Positions 47,201-62,200 of a stretch of 64,000 bases of DNA are shown here, piece after piece (position 1 is the first letter of the stretch; the number at the start of each line of letters is the position of its first letter). A program made the translations under genes and the position numbers. This DNA comes from Sympetrum striolatum (Eukaryota > Arthropoda > Insecta > Odonata > Libellulidae), in contig OX388350.1 in the NCBI GenBank assembly GCA_947579665.1, forward strand, positions 82,293,152 through 82,357,151. The letters are read 5' to 3'. The notes below the pieces were generated by a model. It saw only the letters and a list, made by a program, of their open reading frames with translations, was not told the origin of the DNA and did no database searches.

Positions 47201-50200
47201 ACCACCACACTGTTTCTGGGTTCGATGCTAGAGCACATTAAAATTTCTCTCAAAAGAAATATATGTGAAAGGTAGGACATTGTTTGAGGCAGTTGTAGCC
47301 AATATTTCTGCTTGAATATTCATACATAGTTAGAGATGGTGATCTTCAATTGTGCTGCAAAGAAAGTATCGCCAGAAAGAACAGGGTTCGATGAGGGGCG
47401 GTAAATATATCCCTCATATAAAATACATTGCGGTAGTTTTTCATTATTTTTTTAAATGTACTTATCGAAATTATAGGAAGATCTTGCTTTGCTAGAAGAT
47501 GTATATTATGACTCTGTTTAAGAAAAAATTTAGATAACACCTGTTCCCGGGTTTGATGCCAGACTACATTAAAATTTCTCACATAAGGAATATAAGGGAA
47601 AAGTAGGACGTCGTTTGAGGCAGTTGCACCCAATATTTCTGCTTGAGTTTTCACACATAGTTAGAGATGGTGAACTGCTGTTGTGCAACATATCAAGTAT
47701 CACCAGGAAGACCCGGGTTCATTGCCGGACGGATAAATAGCAGCGAATTTTAAGAATATTTTCAATCCTTTTTTTTTTCTTTTGAGGACCCTCTCGATAT
47801 GAAGCCGACTTGAAATTAGTGTTGTCGATATGGTTGCAGTATGCAGGCAACATTTTACTTGTATAAGATATATATGGAGAAACGTCTTTGTATAATTATA
47901 TATTTCAAATAATATTCGGTAAAATCTTTAAAATATTTGTGAAAACTTTTTATTAAAATTATTAATTTAAATTAAATAAATTATTAAATTAAAAATTATT
48001 TTTTTCAGATGGTATGCATGATATGGTGTTCACTATTTTTATGGTACTTAGCAATGAATTACTCTATGTATAGGTGCTTAAAACTTATTATAGTATTGTT
48101 TAGATAATTATTTAAATTTCTTTTTGTAAATTTTGTCAACTGCCAAAATTGCATACTTTTTATTGCTTAAGATTAACTAAAACCATTCCTCATTATCAAA
48201 AATAAGAATGGGACCTCTTTCTTAGTTATATTTTTCTTGATAAATATACCTCATTCTGCTGTTTAAAATCGGTGTTGTTGGCTACATTGTATTTATCATG
48301 TTTTAAAATGCTCTTAAGGATTACAAAGTACTATATCGATTTTTACTGTACAAATCCACGTTTGTATAATTCATATATTTTAAGCAAGAGCAACGCAACG
48401 AAAACGTTTCAATAATTCATTTTTAACAGTTGATAGTCTCATGAAGTTGGTAGTTTTGAAAAAGGTTTAGAAATGTTCGTTATCGAATATTGTCACTAAC
48501 TTTATTTTATTAGATTTATTAACTTTATTTTGATCATGAGGGAAATAGCCCTCATTCAAGAGTACTGTATTTGAGCATAAACATGAGATATAAAGCGTTA
48601 CCTTTAATTTTGTTGTGTTAGAATGCTTTTTGTATTGCTCTTTTATTCTTTATAGGCCCTGCAGTTCCTGTAAAGGTGACATCTACAGTTAAATTAGAGA
48701 ATCTGAGGGCTCGTGCAGTACAGCCTGGTGCCTCTCCTCCTCCTCCGTGTATTCTTTCACCTGCTGACAAAGGCCCTGTGACAATGCTCAATGAACTCAG
48801 ACCAGGACTTAAGTGAGTTTTCTGCTATTTCCTCAAGAATGTGTAATACATTAAGCCCATGTCCACACGTGAGAGTGGGCTTAGAAGGCTAAAATTTGAG
48901 TTTTTAGGAATTTTTTATGGCAATCCATAAAACAAACTGCCGTAAGCACAAAAGTACCTGCATTACATCTTTGAAAGTACATAATAATAATTTTTTTAGT
49001 TTAGATTGTTCAATTTTATTTTTCAACCCTTTATAGGGTAGAGAACATAATCAATAAAATATAAGACCACCTATTGTATTTTTTCAGTTTTACAATTGAT
49101 GTAAGGAAAGGTCTCCTTCCAATAATAATAATTATAATAATAGAGAAAGTTGAGTAAATAGTGATACGCTAAGTCTAAAAAGATATTTTTCGTAATTATG
49201 TCTGAAAAACCAGCAGCAGTCAAAAGAAGAACAAAAGAAGAATTTCTATTCCTTTTTGTTTTTAGAGGACAAAATTAAAAATATATATTTTTTAAATTGA
49301 AAATCTATAAATAAAGTGGAAAAAACGTTACTCTGAGTCAATTTCTACTAATCTCAGTACCTATTATGCAATAAATTAATTTTAATGCTAATTTAAACTA
49401 AAAAAAATTAATGTTCATATTATTAGTCTTATTATTAATTTTATGGGTGATATTTAGGAAACATAATTAGTGTTTGAACCATAGGTTAGGGCGACTACGG
49501 CCGTTATTCTTTATTTCTTTAAACAAATTGTATTGCTTTAAGAAAATGTTTTTTATTTTATATGCAGGAACATTGATTACCTCCATTTAATTTAAATTTT
49601 CTGTGCATACAGTATGTAACTGAATGGAAAATTACTAAAACAAATTCTTTAAAATGGCCAAAGTCACCCCATTCCACTGTACACCACTGCTTTGCCTTTT
49701 TTTTCTCTGTATTTTTTTTTTCTCTGTGTATATATATGCATATATTTTTTTGTATTTCAATTATGCCTGTTCTCCTTTACTATATTGTATGTATCTATTT
49801 GAGTATGTCCATACCTGTTCTTCATGGTCGATGGCTAATAAATTTATTAATATTACGCCTAGAACAAAAAATGTTACCACCCCTGACCCAGCTCAAGAAA
49901 CGGAGTCCAAGTTTCTGGCAGACTGAGCTCACTCTTGAGAAGAGATAAATTTAAATGATAGAAATAAGGAATCAAAAGTAATTTGTAGAGTAATCTGAGT
50001 TTGTGTTAATATTATCATTACAATATATTCCTTCAAATTGGCCATGTTCAAACCATTGAGGGACAAAGAACAAGCATCACAGGAAAACCTAACTTAAGTC
50101 AAATTGAAGTATGTAGTCCTGAAACATTCTCCGCGATTTTAAGATCTTTCAAAGGATTTTTCAGGGGTATTTATAACTTAATCATCTCTCATTAATCTAC

Positions 50201-53200
50201 AGCACCATTATCATATTAATGATATTAGTGCTACTCAACCATAGTCACGTAGGTGGTGAGATCATCTTACATCTAGGCATATCTTTAAAATTATCTATTT
50301 TAGTAGATTAATGATGCACATTAACTTCTTAAAACAATGGTTCTGCAAAGAATCTCCACGATATTGAGGGCTCTTGATAATTTTAATACAGAATTAACAC
50401 AGTGAAAAGTTACATCTTGAATAAAGAACCCACAAATCAAACAAAGCAAAATTTAATTCCCTGCGTATATAAATGGTGCTCAAACAACTTGGCCATATTC
50501 ACTAGTTTGATTTCAATCTACGCTCTTCAAAGCCCACTATCATCCATTGCTATTTATAATTTTGCATATTCTTTCATTTACATTCTTTCATTCAAGGTAT
50601 ATCATTTTCTATTAATTATCATATCATAATTAAGTTCTATCATTTTTACAAAATCAATCATCCTGTGGGCATGTGAAGCATTAACCGAAATAACCAGGTT
50701 CATTATAAATATGAGCAACTAATTTAATTCTTCGCTAATATTTTTGAAGAAGAGTGAATTATGCCAGATTTTGAGCCAATTTAAGAAAATGTGAATTCAG
50801 TTATTTCATAATACAATACTGCTTTTACTGCATCAAAAGCAATACTCATAGCTAATATTTATGAGAATAATAATGTCACTAAAGCCTTCAAAACATGCCG
50901 GGTGTAAGAAAGAAGATGAAAAGCATTCTAAAAAGAGAAAATCTCATGTATTCATTCTTGTTTAGATCCTTGTCTGTCATGCTTGTTGTGTTTTAGTTGG
51001 TAACTTTTTTAGGTCCCTGTACATGAGACTGATGTTAAAGGAATTGATTTAATTTAGAATTTGCATTTATAAGTATGTTACACTACACGAGTGTAGTGCA
51101 CTAACTGAAGAGACCATAGAATACAGTACTTAATGAATGAAATTATTGTTTCTCTTAGGTATGAATGCCTTTCTGAGAATGGAGAACAGTATGCTAAATT
51201 CACGATGAGTGTTGTAGTTGACGGACAGCAGTTTAAAGGAATGGGTGAGTAATGCATTTTCATAATATGTCGTCTGTTTTATATTTGGGTTTTACTTGGA
51301 ATTCTTGCAGTAAAGTGAATCATTTAGTTGATTGCTTGGGATTAGAAAATGCTTTCCTTTAAAATGAGTTATTTAACAAGAAATGATTCATCATTCAAAT
51401 GAAAGAAAGGAAACTATATTAAAATAATAAATCATTTTCAATTATCTAATTACAAACATATTGTTACTCTTAAAAAGATTGATATATTTCAATTGACAAG
51501 TTTTTTGCTATTTAAATTAAAATTTTTTGAGAATTATTTTTTTATTCAGTACAAAGTGTTGCCATTCCTTTTTTATTAAACCATTTGCCGTATCACCCAA
51601 ATCCTCAATTGTGAAAAATTTTCTCCCAAATGATACTCGTCAATTATTGTATTGCAGAGGGTGTTCAAACCGAGAGAAAGGCAGTAGTTCCCAGCCTTTT
51701 TTAATCTTAGCCTTTTAAGATTAACAAAAAAATATTTGAAGCCTAAGTGAATTAAACAAAAATTAAAGAATTTAATGAAATATATTTTAGGGTATGACAA
51801 TTAACATGCCATGTACTAATTATGTTGCATATCTTGCATATCGCCAGGCATTAATTAGTTATTCAAATTATTAACATTTTCACTTGTGTTTGAATTTAAT
51901 TTTGGTTTTCATAACCAGCGACCCCTGAAAAATGCCAACTCCTTGTGGCCCACCGGTTGGGAATCAGTATTGCTCCAGGAAGCTTAAAAACTCTAGTATA
52001 AACAGAAATGAAAAAATTGCATCATTATCATCAAGAATCCTTAAAAATTTGAGTGCCGATCTATCGGGACCGATTGCCTATCCTCTTAATGAGAGCCTTT
52101 GTTTGCACTTTGTTGGTATCTCTGATGCTCAATCATCTCTGTTCACAAAAATCGCAGTGGAAAAAGCAATATTTAGTATTTTTTCGGCTCTAATTATATC
52201 AACTGTTCTCTGTGCATCAACTGATCTCTTTTGAAGGAAAAACCTTATGTGTAAAATTCTCTGACGTCCGATAGTCTTTGATCCTCTTGTCACCTTGAGT
52301 ATCTAAGCCTTCCTAAACCAGTTTCTGTTATCATCCATGCTTACTCATCTCTATTTTACAAAAATCACAACGGAAATGCAATACTTGCATTTTTCAGCCT
52401 GTAGAAAATTGCGGTTTTTCACCACAATCACTCATCTTCTGAATCCTCTGGCAATGGCTTATGCAAGTCATTTTTTACTTCAGGGTGTCCGCTAACTTGA
52501 AAATCCTGGAAAAAACAGGGAATTTTGTTCTTCTAAATACTCAGGGAATTTGGTGGTAAACAGGAAAAATAGATATTTTACTCTCTTTACAAGAGATCTT
52601 TCCATGACTCTTGTTTTTCACTTTGTAAGTTCAATTCCCCTGAGATTCTGTCAGGTTTCTATTGTATTGATCAAAATTTGCCTAATCTTTAACACAAAAA
52701 TCTCAATTTTTTAAAGCAAAAATTAATAATTTTTGTCCATAATTATTTCTTTTAATAGGTAAAATAATTGATTTTTACTGAAAACAGATCACATTGATCA
52801 AGATTAGCTTCATTTGTAACCAAGAATTTCAATTTCTTAATGCAAAAATAATTTTTATTGATAATTATTCCTATTTTAAGAAAAAATCTTGCTATTCTTA
52901 CTTAAAAATTGGTTTTACCAATCTAAATATGCTTCATTTTTAAACGGTAATCTCTATTACTTAACACAGGAATGAATACATTTTGCTGATAATAATTCCT
53001 TTTAAAAGGTGAAATCATACAATTCTTACTTAAAAATATATCAATTGAAAATCACTTCATTTTTAACCAAATATCTCAATGTCTTAATGCAAAAATGAAT
53101 TATATTTGTATATAATAATACCTTTTAAAAGGTGAAATCGTAGGATGTGTATTTAAAATTAATCATATCCATCAAAAATTGCTTCATTTCTAACCAATTA

Positions 53201-56200
53201 TCTTCATTTCTTAATGCATAAATGAATTATTTTTTGCAATAATCATTCTTTTATGAATTATGAAAAATTACTACGATTCTTATTAGGAATTGATTATATA
53301 AATCGAAATATCCTTTGAATTTTGTTTTTCTGGAATACTCAGGAGAAACTAAGGGGATTTGGTGGGTAACCTAGATAAATCAATATTTTTTTCTCCTTGC
53401 AAAAGATTCTCTTTACTAAAATAATGTGTCTGCTTGCTTTCTCTGATATACATATAATTTTTAGCCCGTAATTAGAAGAATGAATAGAAAAAATAAATTT
53501 TTTATAAAGTGGGGTGGCAGAGCATTAGATTAGATATTTTGTATGTTCTTCAGCCTATAACTTACGAGATCTCACTGTTTATCTGATGTGGATTGAATGA
53601 AAATAATCATAAATCACTTGATGAAACCACTGTCCTAAAAATTGGATCCATGGATTCCTTATCGTTTCAAAGTAATGGCTTCCAGTAAATACTGTAGTAA
53701 AAGGCCAGCGGTAGACGTCCTTTTGGTAAAATTCTCGAAATTTTATTTCTCATAAGTTACTCTCCTATTTTTAGCTATTTACTGATCCACCAATCGACTA
53801 CGGAGAGTATTAGAATTTGTTTATTTCAAAGTTCTCAGTATTTTAAGAAGACCATCTTTTATTTATCAGTTATAACAAATTATAAGACCATTAACCGTAG
53901 AATTGTCATTTTAGCGTGACAATGGGTAAATTGGCTTCCAACCAAACTTAAGACTTAGCTAGAGGTATGACTTATTAGTACTCGATGTAGGATAGGCAAG
54001 TTATTGCATGTGTGTTACAGTAATGATGATTATAATTGTGTTTAAAATACGTATTTAAATGACATGCTTATTTTGCATTTAATAAACCAGGTGAGATCAA
54101 CTAGCAAATTTTATAAGTGATTCAAGATGAGTTTAATGTTTTGGCTATCATCAACACTAAGAGAAAAAATGTATTCACTTGCTTATGGTGACTTTTTATA
54201 TTAATTTTAAACGTTTTTAAAATCTACGAAACTAATAACTGTGCCTATCATTTAATGGGATGAAAGAATTGAAAACACTATACATTCAATGATAGTAATG
54301 AAAAAGAACTCAAGGAATGCTGGTTTACACAAATAGCTATTTCTTAAATTTTCCCGTTTTGTTGTTGATTGATTTCTAAGGAAATAGGAAGGGTTTATGA
54401 AATTCTTTGGTTAGAATAAACAGTGAAAAGAAAGCCTGAAAAGATGAATGTAAACATTGAGAATGTAATATTGGAATTAGAATTTTCCAAAGTTTACGTT
54501 TCTATGGGAGTGATCTTTCTACGGTTAATATATGTTTAATTCTACTCTTGAAAGCATTGACGGTCCGAGACATGGGCAGTCTGGGAGACCGCCCACAGCG
54601 TCTGTGGGCTCTTCTCAGATCCCTTGAAGATTCTCAATGATAAAATTATGCTCATAGCTTAGGTAATTTTAATGATTACACCTGGTCACAACATTTCGTT
54701 TAACTTTCTTTTATCCATTAAGGGGAACTAGTTCTAAACGTCTGCCTGCCCAGAATGTCAATAATCTTCAGATTACCCCTTCCCAATGATTAGAATCAAT
54801 TTCCTTCGCAATGGATGCAGCTTTCTTTGATCCTAATGCTTTCAGTAATTTCCTTATAGTCAAATTGATTGAAGAAGCCGTTACTTGGTGAAACTGCATT
54901 TTGTAAGAAACTGTGAATCTTTTTCCGTAGCTAATTCCGCCATTCCTTATAGTCGTTGAGCTATGGCTATATTTTTATGGAAATTACATTTAATAAAACT
55001 GCTAAATCAGATGTAATCCATCTGAGTTGTACTGACATCAGGGAAAGCCATTTAACAATCAATATTTAGGTTTCATATTTTCCCCTACGTTTTTTTTAAT
55101 GAGAGGCCAGTTTAGTCCATCAGCCATTATCAGATACAGCACTAGAAATACTGACATCTCATACTTATTACCCATAATTACTCTTAAATAAGATGGGTAA
55201 ATCTTCCCTTCTTGGGAAATATATTCTATTGTCAGGAGAATCTATTACTGCTGAATCTTAATGCTGGTTTCCAAGCCTCGCCTATTCTTCCTTAAAACTT
55301 CTTGGTTTAAAGATAAGGAAGACATTTACGATATATCTTGAAGGTGCAGAAATTTAAATGTGTGAATTGCTCGACATTTATGTGGGATTAACTGGTGGAA
55401 GCTCTAATTGTATGCATGAATGTATGAACATTGTATGCATATTCTTATATACATGATTATGTCGTACCCTATGTATTTGATGCCAATTTTTGCAAAGCAA
55501 AATAAATTTACAGTGATAATAGATAATTTCAACAATGGTAGGTCTATTGTTAATGCTAAAGAAACGAAAGACACTTAGTAACTTCCACAGAACATTTTTA
55601 CTGGCGATTTGTTTCATTACTAGGTGACTTTCATTTATTTAGTATGGCTCCCTTCCACAAAGTAGAGCTTGATCATATCAGATTTACTATTGTCAATGGT
55701 TTATGAATTTTGGGTGCAAATGGACGTTTACACGCAACTTTGTGTGATTCCATTTCCCCCACTCCTGGTGTTCCCCTTCTGCAGCATATGTTCTAGGTTT
55801 AGTAATTTTAACCGTGGTGCATGTTGTTCTTTTGCCCATTTTTGTCATAAAATAACTTGGTCATCCTGAGTTTTGACATTTGACTTGTTAGTAGCTCAAA
55901 TTTGCTGATTGGAAGGAAGCTGTGGTCCCCTCAATTGCTCCTGCATTTTTTAACCGATAGTTCAGCCTTGCTTTCCAAATCTCTAAATTAGCATTGGAAA
56001 ATCAGAGTGACTTAATGCTAGTAACATTTTTATTAACCCATTCAAACAAATCAATGGCCGACAATATATCGAGTGCTTGGACATTGTAAACAAGCTCTGG
56101 TTGCTAACCGTTTTCAGAACCCTCATTCCATTTATATTTACAAAACATTATCTCCTCTCCTTGGAATCTAAAGATTAGTGTGGTAAAGAGAAGATTTCTC

Positions 56201-59200
56201 TAACTATAAATGTTTCTTCCAATGATGTTTGATTAATCGTTCATCATCAATTTAGGAATGACAATCTGAATATGTCAATTCTGTGTTTCAGGTCCGAGCA
56301 AGAAACTAGGGAAAGCAGCGGCAGCCAAAGCTGCCTTAGCAAAGATGTTTAACATAACGTTTTCGCCATTCGCATCGTTGATCGGAGGCCAAGGGGCCCC
56401 AGCATCTCCTGCTTCTGCTCTCATTGCATCACCATCTCTACTTCTCAAGAAACTGGCCGGTGACAGGATGTCCATGCCGCAAACCCTCGCTGATCACATT
56501 GCTTCGTGAGAACTTTTTACTCTTGGCGATTTTAAGAAGCTTTTAATTAGTCTCGTAGGGTGACACTGAGTTGCTTTCAATTTTGATGACATTTTAATTA
56601 GGAATGCAACACATTCCAACTACACTTATCAAGAAAAGATCTTGAGACGAACAAAATTAGAATTATTCCTTCTATTTACCATTTATGAATTGAACATGAA
56701 TTGTAAATAAAATATCTAGTAATGTTGCAATATTTATGCCAACTGACACATTGTCAGCTTACTATGTGTAATTATTAGCTTTGAAGGTGAAGTAACTGAT
56801 TAATGCTATGGATAACAGCTTTGTTGATAATGATGAACTTAATTTAAATTGATAATTTTTATCAGTTTTATTTTGAATGGAGGGAATTATTACTTTGTAA
56901 AGTATGATTTGGTGCTGCTTAATTGGAATGAATATACACTACATATAGAATTTAATTACTCTTTAAAATCAATCCATCCATCTATTTATAAAACAGAACA
57001 TCTCTATGCTGATAATTTTGTGTTAGGATTGAATGGGAATTATCCTAAATTCTGGATCTCTGCCCCATACTTGATACAGGATCGCTTCCTTTGCCTTGAT
57101 TAAAATACATAAAAATCAGTTTTACCATTTCCTGTTATTTTTTATTTGGAAATCACAAATTATTTTAATTAGCCTATGTACAGTGCTGGCCCAAAGAAAC
57201 CCAACACCCTATGCTGCTGTTTGTGGAGATGACCTCTTGTACAAAGGAAGTTTGAGAGTTATGTGACAGCAGTGCAAACGGCAGGGACGGGACTCAGGGT
57301 ATTGAGGAGAAGGCAGAGCCTTGCTCTTTCATGCAACGTCTGTTCAAAAAGTATTTGACTTCATTTTGTTTTGCAAAAACCTGATGGATTTAAATCAAGT
57401 CTACTTGCACGAGCCGACCTTGAACCTTCGTGAAAATGTGTGAATTTTTTCATGCTTGTCGATTGCGTCTGCGCTGGCAAGCAGCATTTGAGTAAGGTAG
57501 TGTGTTTTGCTCTCGGCAGTATTTCATTGCAAGGAAAATGACAGAACAACTGGAGCTATGCTATCTATGGCTTTAAATTTTGCCAGAAAATGGGCGACAG
57601 CAAAAACCGTTTGGAAGATTCAGATGGCTTCTGATAATGATGCTCGGGTATTAAGGAGTGGTTTAAAGATGACTCCACATTGGTCCAGAGTGAGCCACGC
57701 CGTGATGCAGGACTGTTGTGTGACTATCTGAGAAATAGCGCAAGAGGTGCATTCCAATGTGACCATAAAGAGAGTGGTGGGGAAATTCATTCCGAGGCTG
57801 CTGACGGCAGAACAAAAGCAACTTTGTGTTGAAGTGTCACAGGACATGCTTGGACTCCACAAACAGTGACCCCAATTCATGAACACTGTAATCACTGTAG
57901 GATATTTGTACATTGCATCCCTCAAGGTGCAAGCAGTGAACATTGTGTCGAGAGAAAGTTTAATAAAAAACCAAAATAGGGGTCAACCTTCCAACGTAGG
58001 GGCAAGGCATATTTTTGAAACATCTTGGCATCTTTCCCCACAACCTATGGGGGCAACTTCTCCGAACCATCATTGTTGGCACAAAAGAGGACTGTGAAAC
58101 ACTCACCTTGCCCCCATGGCACTCCTTTCGCATCCAACGTGTGGCAGTAGGTTATAAATAAACCTTCTTCATTGGCATTGAATATATCTTTACAGCTATA
58201 TTCCTCCCTGATTAGAAAAGGCAGCTTCTCCTTCCATCACATCAGGACTAACTGCTGAGATTCCAACGTTTCTTCCATCCATTGGATGCCACTAAGGCCC
58301 CTTCAGACAGGACGACTTTTTGCCGGCTGCTGTCCACGGCACAGCGCCGAGCTTTCAAATAACCATGGGTGTTAATGGATGTCTTCAAACTACACAAAGT
58401 GCGCCGTTCACTGCTCGGCACTGTTGACAGCCGCCGTTGTCAACACGGTGCCCATTTCAATCCGGCACGGCGGTGCGCCGTCTACGGTGTAAATACACAG
58501 AGTGCTACAATGACTTGTTCAGAGGCCACTTTCAGATGGGACGACTTTTTGCCGGCCCCGTCCACGGCACGGTGCTAGGCCGCTTTCAGACGAGACGACT
58601 TTTTGAAAGCACTGCACCGTGCCGTAGACGGCGGCCGGCGAAAAGTCATACTGTCTTAAAGCGGCCTAAGATCCCCAATCTCACAGCCTCCAATATTGCC
58701 TGTTCCTGAAGGATAGGACCCGGAGTGACAGCATCAATTACTAATGAATTAATTAGTAGCTTACCTTCTATATATTATTGTTCTATTTACTGTTGTTTTC
58801 TCTCCCAAACAGGTTAGTGATATCTAAATTCTCAGCGCTGGCAGCTTCCCTCCCAGTTGGGCAGGCTAGAAGGAAAGTCCTTTCTGGCATTGTGATGACC
58901 GGCCCTTCTCGCCTTCTACCATTCCCTTGCTCCACTGACTCTGCCGAGGATGCTGTCGTCTTGTGTTTAGGCACTGGTACCAAGTGCGTAGGGGGTGGTC
59001 ACCTCTCAGAGTCTGGAACAGCTCTCAATGATACACACGCTGAAGTGGTCGCTAGGAGGTGTCTCTTGGATTTCTTCTATTCTCAGCTCGAAGATCTCTT
59101 ACTTTGGCCAGGTATTTCTGAGGAAAGATAACTGTGTGAGGAATTCCATTCATGATTGTTACAATGATATGTCCCTTGTTACTGTTAAACCTTTTGAAAA

Positions 59201-62200
59201 AAGTGGTTTTCTCGCTTGATTTGGAATACTGAGGTCCTTAGTTTGAATCCTGATTGTCGTGTTTTTTGTGTTTGTGGGCTTAGCGTGCAAGTATGGAAAA
59301 GGTTAGAATTTGGGTAATTGACAGATCCTGTGAGCTATTTCTTAACGAGTTTGCAAAACAAGCATTTCTTACGACAAGACAGGAGATCAAACTAAAATTA
59401 ACTTTATAGCCATTGGACTTTTTACATTCTCGTTTTAATACCACTGAAGTATTCAATAATCACTGTGTAGTTTACTACATGTGAAGAAATGAGGACGTGT
59501 CCAGGATGCACATAAATAGTTGTAAATGTCTCCATCCAGAATACAGCAGTCTTCCATCTTCTCCAAAGACCTTCCAAACAGTCCTTAGACATACCACATG
59601 ATCTTATTTTCAGTACATCCACATCAATACCTACCCTTCTGCGTGTGTCCTGAGAGTGTCAGGCATTCAAACTACTTCTTTAGTTTAAACTGTAAGTGAT
59701 CAGGCCTAACTTTGAAGAATGCCATTTAAATTAATAACAACAAAACTTGGTATTTTCCACCGGAATTTATTGAAACTACTGGTTTTGATTGTCTACTGGT
59801 AACAACATACAGAATTGATGCAGTTTACGTGAGGTTGTTTAGTTTTAACAGAATGAAGAGAGAATATTATCCATTACATCATCTGTTACTTAGGGGATAA
59901 GAGAAATTTGTATCAAAAAAAGATCTTCATGAGCTGGAATCCCTCGATAATAGAGTTTGCTCAGAGGTGAGTCAATTTGTATTTGTAAGTTTCAAATGAA
60001 AAAGCTGGAGAATCTGTGTTCAATGAAGTGATCCACAGGTAATCAGTGAAAATAGTGATCATGTGTTATAGCTGTGGCACCCTGTTCGCTCCTGCAAACG
60101 GCTCAGCGCTCGGGGCGCAAGCAGAGGTTAATCACGCAGGAGGTCTTTTAGGGTCCGGAGCCTTGATCCACGACACTGCGAAAACAACTTCCATTAACTC
60201 CAAAAATTTATTATAGAAATAATGATAATGTATAGCATGGTAATATCAAATCACATCAGGGTCACCATTTTGGAGTCAATAATTAGCGCAGGCTTTATTG
60301 AGATGCAAATTACAGTTACACAGAGGAATTTGATAACACCAGTACGCGTCAATGGTTCTTTTTGGTTGTGTGCGTCTTGTGCCCCGCAGTTCCCTTCAAG
60401 TGTTATCAAATTCCTCTGTGTAACTGTAATTTTCATCTCAATAAAGCCCGTGCTAATTACAAACTCCAATTACCCAAGGATAGTAAATGAAGTAGAAATA
60501 TTGTCCTATGTTTCTGATATCATTAACTGCAGTTTGCAACTCTCTCCTTAAGTGGGGTTATTCATTGCAGACTGTGGCCCTCGATAGCAATCATATGGTT
60601 TGAAAGGAATTTGAAAGTTCTCTCTTCAGTTGCCTGGGCAGTGTGGGTTGGAGGAAAACTTAGTGATGATGAACAATAAATAAAGAAAAGAGCAGAGTGA
60701 TTCTAGACCTTTAGGAGTATGATGAGAAAGTGGAAAATAATGGAAAATAACATAGTGAATCTGGGGAAAGACCCTCTTGTCTCATGGTGGTGGGAATAGG
60801 TTTGTCTTTCTTAGGCTTCGTCTAATCTAATTTTCCACAGTAGAGAAAAATTTCAAGTGATTCCAATGAATCCGCAAGCACTCTATATTTATTTCCTTCT
60901 GTCTCAATACAGGAATTCTTGAATAACCTAAAAGCTTTTCTCAAAGATTATGGTATACAAGGTGAACTAGCTGTTTTGGAGGGAAAAAGTATGATGTTCA
61001 AATTTTTTAAATTTCTTAAATAATCTCCTCATGCGTATCTCCTTCACTTTAGAATAAGAAAGTAATACTGTAATTAATTTCCTGGTTATCTCTGTAGTTA
61101 ATAATCTGCCACTTTTTAAAACCTTTACAAAAAAGACTTATCACATTGTAACATTTTCTTCACAATGCACCATTTTTCTCAAAATTAGCAGCGTTGATGG
61201 TCTATCGCCTCTTGCATATCCCTCTTACCCTTCAGGCATACAACAAAGAGTTTTTGATAATAAAAGAAATCGCAGCATGTAATGGGTATTCCCCCCAAAT
61301 AATGGAAAACTTAGCAAAAAGGAAAGAAAGGTTAATCACTTCAAGGAACATATTCCTGACCCTAATGCGTGCAGGGAAACCAGCTTGAGTGAAACTCTCT
61401 TTCTTGGAGGATCTCATATAGATTGGAAAACATGACTTCTATAGCACGAGCAACCTGCTTTCTAAAGTAAAAGATATAAAAGACCATCCGAGTGTGTCTC
61501 TGCAGCGATTGCTCTTATGTTGGGCAAACTGGTAAGAGAAATAGGGTGGAAGAAGATGCTTCCAGCTGGGGAATACCAGCTTGGCCTTCGCTTATCACTT
61601 TGCCAAAATGGACATACCAGCTCCTTCGCAGCTAGACCCCTTCTCCGCCAAACCAAAGGAAGGATATTTTGTAAAGATAGAAATTTCTCTTACCCCAAAC
61701 CAATGATATGACATACCCTCTCCTTTCCTTACCATCAAAACTAACTAACCTCGTATAAATTCCATCATTTCCATTTATGTTTGCCTGAAGATAAGATCAA
61801 ACCCCATATTTCCAATGATTTCCTGTGGAAAATACTAAGGTTTTTTGTTATTAATTTACTTTGTTAGTTTTTTATAGTATTGCATATCATTCATAGAATG
61901 GATGGATTTTAAAATTGACTTTACCTAGCATCAATTTCTCTTAATTTATGCTCATTGTCGGATCGACCAAAATGGCAGAGTGGATTTCATGATACTAGTT
62001 GTATCATCCAAAATTGTAATTGACCTGAAATTAGCGAGCAATCACAGCCTGGCTTCGAATCTTTCAAGGATTCTCAACCTTCACTTGAGAGAATTTTTAT
62101 AACACTTTTATCATATTATTTTGTATCAAAATGGATCCTTGCACTGCACTTTCTCAGAGGGCTCACTTTACATCCACTGCCGCATAATCCAGATGGTGCC

